Source: Streptomyces sp. ISL-98 (GTDB lineage Bacteria > Actinomycetota > Actinomycetes > Streptomycetales > Streptomycetaceae). Taken from it: a stretch of DNA of 64,000 nucleotides. The translations under genes and the position numbers were made by a program. Where the stretch lies: positions 198,699-262,698 of the forward strand of contig NZ_JAGGPB010000005.1 in assembly GCF_018614055.1 (NCBI RefSeq), read 5' to 3'. Positions 8,429-14,912 of the stretch are shown here, piece after piece (position 1 is the stretch's first letter; each line of letters begins with the position of its first letter). The notes below the pieces were generated by a model. That model was not told the DNA's origin, did not search any database, and saw only the letters and a list, made by a program, of their open reading frames with translations.

Positions 8429-9085
8429 GTGACCGCCTCGCCGGACGTCGGGATGGTTCGTTCCGATGTAACGGACGGAACAGCCGACTCCGATGCCTCG
8501 GTCATCGAGCGGTCCTGGAACGACCCGGACGCGTTCGCCGTACTGTTCGACCGCTACGCCGATGACATTCACCGGTACACGGCCCGGCGGCTGGGCACCG
8601 AGGCGGCCGACGATCTGATGGCCGACACATTCGTCATCGCCTTTCAGCGGCGCCTGCGCTACGACCTGTCGAGGCCGCAGGCCCTGCCCTGGCTGTACGG
8701 GATCGTCACCAACCTCATCGGACGGCACAGACGGGCCGAGGCCCGTCGCCTGCGGGCGCTGTCGCGTGTCGCCGTCACAGCTCCGGCCGAGGGGCGCGGT
8801 GCGAGTGACGCGATGGCGGACCGGGTGGTGGCCCGGGTCGGCGCCGAGAACACCCGGCGCAGCCTGGCAGCGGCCCTCGCGGGGCTGTCCGCCCGCAACA
8901 GGGACGTCCTGCTGTTGATCGCCTGGGGCGATCTCGACTACGCGGAGGCCGCAGAGGCCCTGGGCATACCGATGGGCACCGTGCGCTCACGGCTGCACCG
9001 CGCCCGGAACGCGTTGCGAGAAGCGCTGGGCGGTTCGGATCCCACAACCATTCGAGAGGACCTGGAGGAACCCGATCGTGGATGA
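8429..9085 (+). CDS. ECF-type RNA polymerase sigma factor
   Basis: 218 residues. Region 2 is visible as DPDAFAVLFDRYADDIHRYTARRLG...ADDLMADTFVIAFQRR, with PWLYGIVTNLIGRHRR completing it. Region 4 is LSARNRDVLLLIAWGDLDYAEAAEALGIPMGTVRSRLHRARNALREAL. The GTG at 8429 has AGAGG six bases upstream; an ATG at 8453 is an alternative. Its end overlaps the next gene by eight bases (GTGGATGA), a coupling typical of sigma/membrane-partner pairs. It should direct transcription of a small regulon that may include its own operon. It lies inside the tRNA-Arg island. Confidence 0.9.
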   Translation: MTASPDVGMVRSDVTDGTADSDASVIERSWNDPDAFAVLFDRYADDIHRYTARRLGTEAADDLMADTFVIAFQRRLRYDLSRPQALPWLYGIVTNLIGRHRRAEARRLRALSRVAVTAPAEGRGASDAMADRVVARVGAENTRRSLAAALAGLSARNRDVLLLIAWGDLDYAEAAEALGIPMGTVRSRLHRARNALREALGGSDPTTIREDLEEPDRG

Positions 9086-10022
9086 CCTCATGCGCGTGCG
9101 GCAGATGGAGACCGGCACGCCGCCGCTGACCCACGAAGCCCGCTCCGCCGCCCGCCTCCGGTTGCGGAGCGCCATCTCCGAGGAGACCCGTCCGCACCGT
9201 TCTGCCGCTCTGTCCCGGCGATTGGTGTTGCGGGTGGCGGTTGCCGCAACGGTTGCCGCGGTGGCGGGAACCGCTGTCGTCGCCACGAGAGGCGGCGAGG
9301 ACCGGGACGCGTCTCGGATGACCACGCTCAGCGCGGCGCAGGTGCTGCACCGGGCCGCGGACAGGTCCCGGTCCGACAGCGCCGGGCTGCCGATCCCACG
9401 CGACGACCAGTACCTCTACACCAGGACGTACATCACGCAAAAACCCCTTGAGGGCGGTAAGACCAAGACGTGGACGGACGAGAGCTGGCTGTCGGTGGAC
9501 GGCTCCAAGCCCTCGAAGCGCCAGGAACACGGCAAAATCCGCAACGACCCCCCTCGGAGCAAGCACGATTGGGTGTGGCCGCCCACCGCGTACGCGGATC
9601 TCAAGAAGCTGCCGACCGACCCGGACGAGCTCCTCGACCTCTTCAGGCATGGCTCCAAGAGCACGCCGGAGAACGACGCGTCCGCGTTCTTCGAAGCCTG
9701 CCTGCTGATGAAGGCGCCGCGGGTCATGCCTCCCGGGCTGCAGGCCGCCGCGTTCGAGGCACTCGCGAAGATCCCCGGCGTCAGGCTGGACCACAACCAG
9801 GTGGACGCCCTCGGCCGACACGGGATCGCAATCTCCCATCCCAAAGCCTCCTTCACGTTCGTGTTCGACCGTGAAACCTACGACTACCTCGGGCTGCGCA
9901 CGAAAGGCAGCGGCCTCAAACGCGTCAAGGGAGGGTTGGAGCTGGACGGCTGGTACTTCGAGATGAGGAGTCTGGACGAACTGGGTGTGGTCGACCGGAT
10001 CGGCCAGCGCCCTCAGAGCTGA
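9078..10022 (+). CDS. CU044_5270-type membrane protein, sigma-factor partner
   Basis: 314 residues. A cytoplasmic N-terminus (about 45 residues) precedes one transmembrane segment at about 49-70 (LVLRVAVAATVAAVAGTAVVA), then a long extracellular part. The pattern is that of the CU044_5270 family, which regularly follows ECF sigma genes in actinomycetes: SAAQVLHRAAD, QYLYTRTYITQKP, TWTDESWLSVDGSKPS, and PPGLQAAAFEALAKIPGVRL with a terminal beta region. The 5' end overlaps the sigma gene by eight bases. It is probably an anti-sigma factor or sensor in function, although no classical zinc anti-sigma motif is present; that role is inference from position. Confidence 0.75.
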   Translation: MDDLMRVRQMETGTPPLTHEARSAARLRLRSAISEETRPHRSAALSRRLVLRVAVAATVAAVAGTAVVATRGGEDRDASRMTTLSAAQVLHRAADRSRSDSAGLPIPRDDQYLYTRTYITQKPLEGGKTKTWTDESWLSVDGSKPSKRQEHGKIRNDPPRSKHDWVWPPTAYADLKKLPTDPDELLDLFRHGSKSTPENDASAFFEACLLMKAPRVMPPGLQAAAFEALAKIPGVRLDHNQVDALGRHGIAISHPKASFTFVFDRETYDYLGLRTKGSGLKRVKGGLELDGWYFEMRSLDELGVVDRIGQRPQS

Positions 10023-10405
10023 CAACCGAGTGAAGCGTGCGTGGCCCGAAGCTCCTGGCCCGTGACTCCCTGACGCGCCCGTCGGCCGGTATCCGGGCGG
10101 CGTGCTGCTCGGAACGCTCACGGCCAACGGCCACGGCCACGGCGTTCGGCTATTCGTGGCCGACGCCCTCCTACGACCCGGACGCCCGGATCTGCCGCCG
10201 CGATGGCGCTCCTGACCCGGACCCGCCGCCGGGGCGACTCGCAGTCGAAAGCTCTGGACCCGTTCCGCCGCCAGTACGCACGAACGCCTGCACCCCCCCT
10301 GTTCTCCCTTCGGGGAGGGCAGGGGGCCTCTTTCGTGTTTCTAGATCACCGAACTACGGTGCGCACCCCCGGCACTTCGCCGGACTACCGAGGAGGGGAA
10401 CCCTC
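10023..10405. other. Gene-free stretch with hairpin and palindrome
   Basis: No gene with a convincing start is seen. 10295-10326 holds a terminator-like hairpin. 10347-10361 holds a CACCG-5-CGGTG palindrome that may belong to the promoter of the following operon. AGGAGGGG immediately precedes the next gene. Confidence 0.5.
10295..10326 (+). terminator. Hairpin with TTCG tetraloop
   Basis: The outer stem of 7 bp (10295-10301 with 10320-10326) and inner stem of 5 bp (10304-10308 with 10313-10317) are closed by a TTCG loop. A T-rich stretch (TTTCGTGTTT) begins a few bases later. This fits a rho-independent terminator between the sigma operon and the DUF6879 operon. Confidence 0.7.
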
Positions 10406-10612
10406 ATGGCCCGCACGCTGCGGATGCTCGGCACCAACTCGAAGACCGGAGAGTGCCCCACGCTGTACGAGGACGTCGAGAGTGGGGAGATCCTGGTGCA
10501 GGGCTACACCGTCACGGACCCCGGCGTGCTCGCGCAGATGGCGAACCCGCTTGAGGGCGAGTCGCTCGTCGTCGATCGCGCCCTGCTCGTCAACTTCGCG
10601 CCGAAGGAGTGA
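10406..10612 (+). CDS. Small hypothetical protein of the DUF6879/Scr1-HTH operon
   Basis: 68 residues, beginning MARTLRMLGT and containing ECPTLYEDVESGEILVQGY, a compact beta-type small protein. AGGAGGGG lies ten bases before the ATG. One base separates its stop from the GTG of the DUF6879 gene, so the three genes 10406-11983 form one operon. I do not recognise a named domain. By its place beside an HTH/DUF5753 regulator it may act with that regulator, as the small DUF397 partners do in whiJ-like loci, but it is not itself DUF397. Confidence 0.7.
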   Translation: MARTLRMLGTNSKTGECPTLYEDVESGEILVQGYTVTDPGVLAQMANPLEGESLVVDRALLVNFAPKE

Positions 10613-10613
10613 C

Positions 10614-11144
10614 GTGGCAGCCGTCCCGGCTCACCAGATCCTCGACTACTTCAGGGAGGGATTCGAGCACACCGCATGGCGGTTGGAGACCCGCCAGGGC
10701 TACGCCGCCGACCAGGGCACCGACGAGTACCGGCAGTTCCTCGCAGGCGTCGACCCGCCACGTGATGTGGACGGCCCCTGGTTCGTCAACGCTCGGGAGC
10801 AGACGCAACAGGGCAAGCGGATCGAGCGCGTACGCCTCGTCGATGAGCCCGCGACGGACAACCAGCGCTACCTGCTGGCCACCACGCCGGACAACCTGGC
10901 CGCAGGCGAGGACATCCGGTACATGCACCGATCGGGGGCGGAGCGGCTCGGCCTGCCGGACTTCGACTTCTGGCTGTTCGACTCCCGCTTCTTGGCCCGC
11001 TTCAACTGGTCCGACGCCACCCGCCGCATGGAGCTGACCACCGACGCCGAGCAGGTACTCGCCGCGTGCCAGGCCCGCGATGCGGCGTGGCACTACGCAA
11101 CTCGTTACGAGGAGTTCGTGGCGCAGGTACGTTCCGGTGTGTGA
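10614..11144 (+). CDS. DUF6879 family protein
   Basis: 176 residues from a GTG with GAAGGAG five bases upstream. The sequence fits the DUF6879 family found next to Scr1-type HTH genes in actinomycetes: an N-terminal FEHTAWRLETRQGY, then FVNAREQTQQGKRIERVRLVDEPATDNQRYLL, DIRYMHR, and DFWLFDSRFLARFNW, with a helical end containing AWHYATRYEEF. Its TGA overlaps the GTG of the HTH gene (GTGA). Its biochemical role is not known; co-occurrence suggests it is regulated by or works with the HTH protein. Confidence 0.8.
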   Translation: MAAVPAHQILDYFREGFEHTAWRLETRQGYAADQGTDEYRQFLAGVDPPRDVDGPWFVNAREQTQQGKRIERVRLVDEPATDNQRYLLATTPDNLAAGEDIRYMHRSGAERLGLPDFDFWLFDSRFLARFNWSDATRRMELTTDAEQVLAACQARDAAWHYATRYEEFVAQVRSGV

Positions 11145-11983
11145 GCACTGACTTCCAGCAGGCCAGGATCGCCCTCGGTGCGCGGCTGCGCGAGCTGCGC
11201 ACCGAGGCCGGGCTCACTGTCCGGGGCCTGGCCGCCGAGTGCGGATGGGCGCCGTCGAAGATCTCGAAGCTGGAGAACGGCAAGCAGACCGCGACGCCCG
11301 CGGACGTCGAAGCGTGGGCGGCGGGCGTCGGCCGGCCCGAGTCCGCTGCCGAGCTGAAAGGGCGCCTCGCCGGGCTGGAATCCACGTACCGTTCTTGGCG
11401 GCGCCAGCTGGCCGGCGGGCACCGTGGCGTGCAAGACGCGCTCGGCGCGCAGCACGAGAGGACTCGCGTGTTCAGGGGCTTCACCGCATCCGTCGTCCCA
11501 GGCGTCTTCCAGACGCCGGAATACGCGCGCAGTGTGCTGTCCCGGTACGCGGAGTTGCACGGGGCGGCGCGGGACGTAGAAGCAGGCGTCACGTCGCGGC
11601 TGCGCCGCCAAGAAGGGCTGTACGTACACGGCAAGAAGTACCGGGTGTTGATGGGTGAGTCGGCTCTGCATGCCCGGATCTGCTCTTCTTCCGTTCTCGC
11701 CGACCAGCTGGACCGGCTGATGTCCGTCAATGGCCTGTCCACTGTGGAGCTCGGCATCATCCCGCTCAGCGCGGATGTACGAATTGCGGCGGGCGATGAC
11801 TTCTGGATCCATGACGACCGGCTCGTCATCGCCGAGTCGTGGCATGCGGAAATGTGGCTGGACTCACCGGAGGACGTCGCCCTGTACTCAAAGGTCTGGG
11901 CCGCCCTCGATGCGGGTGCCGTCCGCTGTAGGACGGCACATCAGGTCATCGCCCGCGCTCGGGCTGCTCTCATCCGTTCCTGA
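11141..11983 (+). CDS. Helix-turn-helix regulator with DUF5753 (Scr1/WhiJ-like)
   Basis: 280 residues. The XRE HTH is at about 8-65: LGARLRELRTEAGLTVRGLA, then WAPSKISKLENGKQTA. The DUF5753 domain follows: TRVFRGFTASVVPGVFQTPEYARSVL, RLRRQEGLY, YRVLMGESALHARI, and VELGIIPLSADVRIAAGDDFWIHDDRLVIAE. This is the large Scr1-type family, some of whose members (WhiJ) repress development in concert with small partners. The GTG start overlaps the preceding TGA. GAGAAACAC repeats directly downstream are candidate binding sites. Confidence 0.9.
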   Translation: MSTDFQQARIALGARLRELRTEAGLTVRGLAAECGWAPSKISKLENGKQTATPADVEAWAAGVGRPESAAELKGRLAGLESTYRSWRRQLAGGHRGVQDALGAQHERTRVFRGFTASVVPGVFQTPEYARSVLSRYAELHGAARDVEAGVTSRLRRQEGLYVHGKKYRVLMGESALHARICSSSVLADQLDRLMSVNGLSTVELGIIPLSADVRIAAGDDFWIHDDRLVIAESWHAEMWLDSPEDVALYSKVWAALDAGAVRCRTAHQVIARARAALIRS

Positions 11984-11991
11984 GCAACATC

Positions 11992-12050
11992 AGGAAACAC
12001 CGCAAGCCTTATGAGAAACACGGAGAAACACGCCCGATCCTGAGAAACAC
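11992..12050. repeat. Four GAGAAACAC-type iterons
   Basis: Copies lie at 11992-12000 (AGGAAACAC), 12012-12021 and 12041-12050 (TGAGAAACAC) and 12022-12031 (GGAGAAACAC). All are in the same orientation, between the HTH gene and the small-gene run, and end about 20 bases before the next start. They look like operator repeats over the promoter of 12071-12602. Confidence 0.7.
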
Positions 12051-12070
12051 GCCGTCCTAGCGTCGTCCTC

Positions 12071-12283
12071 ATGACGACACGAACCCGCCCCTCGGGGGCC
12101 ACCGAAGCGGGAACGCCCGGCACCTGGTGTCACTGGCATGAGGGGCCGTCGATGACCGCCGTCCTCATCGACGCTGTCGAGGCGACGTCCGGATCGGGCT
12201 ACGGCCGGTACGCATGCGCGCCGTGCCGTCAACAGCGTCACCTCACCCCGGCCGCGGAGCAAGTGACGGCGCGGCGGCCATAG
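12071..12283 (+). CDS. Small Cys-containing hypothetical protein
   Basis: 70 residues beginning MTTRTRPSGA, with a C-H pattern (TWCHWHEGPS) and CAPCRQQRHL near the end, which suggests a small metal-binding fold. First of three tiny genes joined by overlaps: its TAG shares the base G with the GTG of the next gene (TAGTG). It sits directly behind the GAGAAACAC iterons. No named family is recognised; similar small proteins accompany Scr1-type HTH genes in Streptomyces islands. Confidence 0.6.
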   Translation: MTTRTRPSGATEAGTPGTWCHWHEGPSMTAVLIDAVEATSGSGYGRYACAPCRQQRHLTPAAEQVTARRP

Positions 12284-12444
12284 TGACGAGTTGGAAGCAG
12301 AGGCGCGTACACATCCCGGGGCTCTGTTGGGTCCCCAAGCCGGGCACCCCGATGCGCTGCACCCTCAGCGTCGGCCACAGTGGCGACCACTTCCGCGCCT
12401 ACTCCCGCGAGGCATGGCCGAAGCGCGCGGGTGAGACGCAGTGA
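12283..12444 (+). CDS. Small hypothetical protein
   Basis: 53 residues from a GTG that overlaps the previous stop. Motifs CWVPKPGTPMRCTLSVGHSG and DHFRAYS put two Cys and three His in a zinc-binding-like spacing. The TGA overlaps the GTG of the next gene (GTGA). Function unknown; coupling and codon choice (G/C at third positions) argue that it is real. Confidence 0.55.
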   Translation: MTSWKQRRVHIPGLCWVPKPGTPMRCTLSVGHSGDHFRAYSREAWPKRAGETQ

Positions 12445-12602
12445 CCGCGCCCGCAGACCCCCGGAGCGACCCGGCGATCGCTGGGGAATGCCGTATTGAC
12501 GAGCACTCGTTCTGCCACGGCAACTACGACGTGAAGGCCGGCGGTGTGGTGGCGGTTCAGTTCCGCTGCGCGTGCAGCTGCCACCGGATACGTCGTCGCT
12601 GA
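12441..12602 (+). CDS. Small Cys-rich hypothetical protein
   Basis: 53 residues from a GTG, with ECRIDEHSFCHGNYD and FRCACSCHRI clusters: five Cys and three His, very likely a zinc-binding mini-protein. It begins inside the end of 12283-12444 and is followed by a large hairpin that closes the unit. No family assigned. Confidence 0.5.
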   Translation: MTAPADPRSDPAIAGECRIDEHSFCHGNYDVKAGGVVAVQFRCACSCHRIRRR

Positions 12603-12647
12603 CTGCCCCTGCCGGCGGATGTCCCTGGGGCGTAGGTCGGGGTATCG

Positions 12648-12695
12648 AGTCCCGCCCGCTACCGGGCCTACGGCGAACCGGTGGCGGGCGGGATT
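12648..12695. terminator. Large hairpin closing the small-gene run
   Basis: A 15-bp stem (12651-12665 with 12678-12692, one T-G wobble), extendable to about 18 bp, with a 12-base loop lies 46 bases past the last small gene. It acts as a terminator or is an element-specific secondary structure. Confidence 0.65.
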
Positions 12696-12840
12696 ACTGC
12701 CGTACGAGGTCGCTGGAGCGGCCGCCCCACTGATTCCTGCCCTGGCGAGTCGCTCGTACGGGTGGCCGGAACGGGTCAGCGCAACGCACAACTGGCCGTA
12801 GCACCACGCTGGCGGAATGCGCGCCCAAGGAGTCCAGTCA

Positions 12841-13059
12841 GTGCAGCAGCCGCCCTACTGCCCCCACTGCCCCACTCACCCCGCGCTGTGGAAAGACACG
12901 ACCACGACACGTCCAGGCGCTGACGACCAATGGCGCTGGTACTGCACCGGATGCACGAGGCGGTGGGAGCCCACCCCCGAGCAGAAGGTGAAGTTCACCT
13001 ATGGGGCACCGGCAAGACCACACCGTGCCGTGCGGCTCGACTCCCGGATGCCCCGCTAG
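12841..13059 (+). CDS. Small zinc-ribbon protein
   Basis: 72 residues from a GTG with AAGGAG eight bases upstream. The pattern CPHCPTHPALW...YCTGCTRRW is a clear C2-type zinc ribbon like that of phage and island DNA-associated mini-proteins. The C-terminus is basic. An ATG at 12817 in the same frame has no ribosome site. Function unknown; part of the tRNA-Arg island. Confidence 0.6.
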   Translation: MQQPPYCPHCPTHPALWKDTTTTRPGADDQWRWYCTGCTRRWEPTPEQKVKFTYGAPARPHRAVRLDSRMPR

Positions 13060-13069
13060 TAAGACCACC

Positions 13070-13156
13070 GTGTACGTCTACGTCTACGCCTACGACGACC
13101 ACGGCAACGTCGTATCGCAGCAGTCGTACCCGTGCGGTGTCTGCGGGAGGCAGTAG
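13070..13156 (+). CDS. Possible 28-residue peptide with CxxC end
   Basis: A GTG-started frame encodes 28 residues: a Tyr/Val alternation at the start (VYVYVYAY) and CGVCGRQ at the end. It has the Cys-pair style of its neighbours but a weak ribosome site, and could be chance. Confidence 0.3.
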   Translation: MYVYVYAYDDHGNVVSQQSYPCGVCGRQ

Positions 13157-13170
13157 CACGGGACCGCTCT

Positions 13171-13320
13171 CTACATCTTGAGGAGCTCGGCGAGCGGTAC
13201 GCCGATCGCGCCGACAACGAGGATCAGGCTGTCGACTTAGGGCGACGAGTGACCCAACTCGATGCGTCCGTACACCATCCGGTCGATGCTCGTGCGCTCA
13301 CAGATGTCCTGATTGTGGCT
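13171..13320 (-). pseudogene. XRE-type HTH regulator remnant
   Basis: On the minus strand, a frame reads ERTSIDRMVYGRIELGHSSP, then a TAA stop, then VDSLILVVGAIGVPLAELL and a TAG. This is the recognition half of an XRE/Cro HTH domain, where a family member would read through the stop position. The N-terminal half is frameshifted or lost (an in-frame TGA occurs further upstream). It is a decayed regulator next to the right edge of the island. Confidence 0.6.
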
Positions 13321-13489
13321 GGACGGGTATGCACTGGACCTCTCCCTCTGGCTCACAGGTCACGGCTTTATCTGCGGGCTGATCTGCCCGGGCATTCGTG
13401 ATCGGTTAGGGGATTTTTAGGAGACGGGCTCCGGTTGCGAGACCGTAGGGACCCTGTAGTGGGGTGCAGGCAAAGTGCGGCGGCAGTAG
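13321..13489. other. Gene-free stretch
   Basis: Nothing beyond the degraded upstream part of the XRE remnant is seen. This is probably decayed island DNA up to the terminator behind the tRNA. Confidence 0.4.
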
Positions 13490-13527
13490 AAAGGCCCAGG
13501 TCGGCAGGTTAGCTGACCTGGGCCTTT
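13490..13527 (-). terminator. Terminator behind tRNA-Arg
   Basis: A perfect 13-bp stem (13490-13502 with 13515-13527) with AAA/TTT ends and a 12-base loop lies 27 bases downstream of the tRNA 3' end on the minus strand. Confidence 0.85.
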
Positions 13528-13553
13528 ACTGATCCCACTGCTGGTGCATCGTG

Positions 13554-13626
13554 TGCCCCCGGCAGGATTCGAACCTGCGACACCCGCTTTAGGAGAGCGG
13601 TGCTCTATCCCCTGAGCTACGGAGGC
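13554..13626 (-). tRNA. tRNA-Arg (anticodon CCT)
   Basis: 73 bases fold as a complete cloverleaf. The acceptor is GCCTCCG/CGGGGGC with one G-T pair, the D arm is GCTC/GAGC, and the anticodon stem is CCGCT/AGCGG with loop CTCCTAA (anticodon CCT). The T arm is GCAGG-TTCGAAT-CCTGC, with discriminator A. CCA is not encoded. Its 3' half recurs at 7913-7955, indicating use as an integration site. Confidence 0.95.
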
Positions 13627-13692
13627 CGGGGCTTGCGCCCGACTGACCCCTGACAGGGTAGCGGATGCGTGATCCGTAGATCGCCCCAGTTG

Positions 13693-14436
13693 TCAGGCGA
13701 CCGCCATCGCGGGGAGCGGAGCCCAGCGGGCCGGGACGTTGCGCATCACCAGGGTGCAGTCCAGGGTCGCGGTTCCCGGGGGGAAGAGGGTCGGGTCGTC
13801 GAAGTAGGAGGACTTGGCGGCGTGGGCGTGGCCTGGTTCTACGTGCCAGGCGTTGGTGTGCAGTTCCATGCCGTCCAGGTGGGTGCCCGTGCTGGTCGGG
13901 GAGAAGCCTTTCGAGCCCGTACGGAAGAAGGCCGATGCTTCCTCCAGGGTGTCGAAGAGCTTGCTGCCCCTCAGGTCGTCCGTGACCTTGACCGTTACGT
14001 CCGCCTTTGCGGAACCGTCCCGGGTGGCGAAAGCGACGCGCACTTCGTCCGGGGATTCGTGTACCTCGAAGTCGGCGCGGCCGTGTTCGCCGGGGAAGAT
14101 GCGGCCGCCCGCCCAGGCACTGATCCGGGAAGCCGTGTCGCGCCGCAGGATGTAGACACCCGTTTCGACCGTGCCGCCGGGGCCGTCCCATTCGACCGCG
14201 ATGCGGTGTGCGGCGTTTTCGCTGCGCAGGCCGCGGTCCGTCGGTGCCCAGGTGGGGCGGAGGTCGCCCAGGCGCAGCAGGCACATGCCGGCTACGGCGT
14301 AACCGCGGACCAGTTGGGGGCGGAGTGGGGCGGGGAGGAGGGCCGTCGCCGTGGCCGGGTCGATTCGGTAGTTCACCAGCAGTCGGCGTTCTACGACGCT
14401 GGACATCTGGGTCCGGGGCGTCCGGGGCTGCCTCAT
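13693..14436 (-). CDS. DUF2071 (YqjF-like) domain protein
   Basis: 248 residues. The sequence has the DUF2071/YqjF pattern: RRLLVNYRIDPATATALLPAPLRP at the start, GYAVAGMCLLRLGDLRP, then ENAAHRIAVEW and an ending with LDCTLVMRNVPARW. Enzymatic role is unknown; the fold resembles acetoacetate decarboxylase-like proteins. The ATG at 14436 overlaps the TGA of the ArsR gene (ATGA), so it is the coupled second gene of that operon and its probable target. Confidence 0.8.
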   Translation of the reverse strand: MRQPRTPRTQMSSVVERRLLVNYRIDPATATALLPAPLRPQLVRGYAVAGMCLLRLGDLRPTWAPTDRGLRSENAAHRIAVEWDGPGGTVETGVYILRRDTASRISAWAGGRIFPGEHGRADFEVHESPDEVRVAFATRDGSAKADVTVKVTDDLRGSKLFDTLEEASAFFRTGSKGFSPTSTGTHLDGMELHTNAWHVEPGHAHAAKSSYFDDPTLFPPGTATLDCTLVMRNVPARWAPLPAMAVA

Positions 14437-14771
14437 GGTGTCCTGCCTTCCTCGGCGGCGGGCCGCCATTTCGTGTGGCGCAGCACGATCTGTTCGGGGC
14501 ATACGGCGCTGAGGAACCGTCCGACACTCGTCGCCAGCCGGTCTTCCGCCAGCGTGTAGAGGATGCGGTTGCTGTCGCGTCGCTCGGTGACCAGGCCCGC
14601 GCCCTTCAGGACGCCCAGGTGGCGCGAGATCGACGGCGCGCTGATCGCGAACCTGCTCGCGATCTCACCGGCCGCCAGCTCGCCGCCCCTGAGGTCCTCC
14701 AGGATCTGGCGCCTTGTCGGGTCCGCGAGTGCCCGGAAGGCACCCGCCTCGTCGTCGTTGCTCACTCCCAT
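14433..14771 (-). CDS. ArsR-family winged-helix regulator
   Basis: 112 residues: FRALADPTRRQILEDLRGGELAAGEIA, then ISAPSISRHLGVLKGAGLVTERRDSNRILYTL, the canonical ArsR winged helix (residues 12-85). No metal-binding Cys cluster is seen, so the signal is probably not an ion. It heads an operon with the DUF2071 gene and has an AT-rich imperfect palindrome directly before its start, fitting autoregulation. Confidence 0.9.
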   Translation of the reverse strand: MGVSNDDEAGAFRALADPTRRQILEDLRGGELAAGEIASRFAISAPSISRHLGVLKGAGLVTERRDSNRILYTLAEDRLATSVGRFLSAVCPEQIVLRHTKWRPAAEEGRTP

Positions 14772-14781
14772 GGGGTTATGT

Positions 14782-14805
14782 TTAGCACATTAGCTAAATG
14801 GCTAA
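14782..14805. promoter_or_regulatory. Candidate ArsR operator
   Basis: TTAGC and GCTAA arms frame a central TTAGCTAA core in an imperfect 24-bp palindrome, starting 11 bases upstream of the ArsR gene. The site is unusually AT-rich for the region. Confidence 0.55.
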
Positions 14806-14912
14806 TTGGGTGGGTCTTGACGAGGTCCCGGCGTGCGCATACCGTCGCCGCGGATTTGAGCGAGCGCTTAGCCTGCGTTTTGGCGAGGGTGAGTGCCTGG
14901 GGAGGGGTTGCC

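Noticed and set aside
11992..12050. CRISPR array
   Set aside because: The GAGAAACAC repeats are only 9-10 bases with irregular short spacers, and there are no cas genes; no CRISPR array was seen anywhere in the window.
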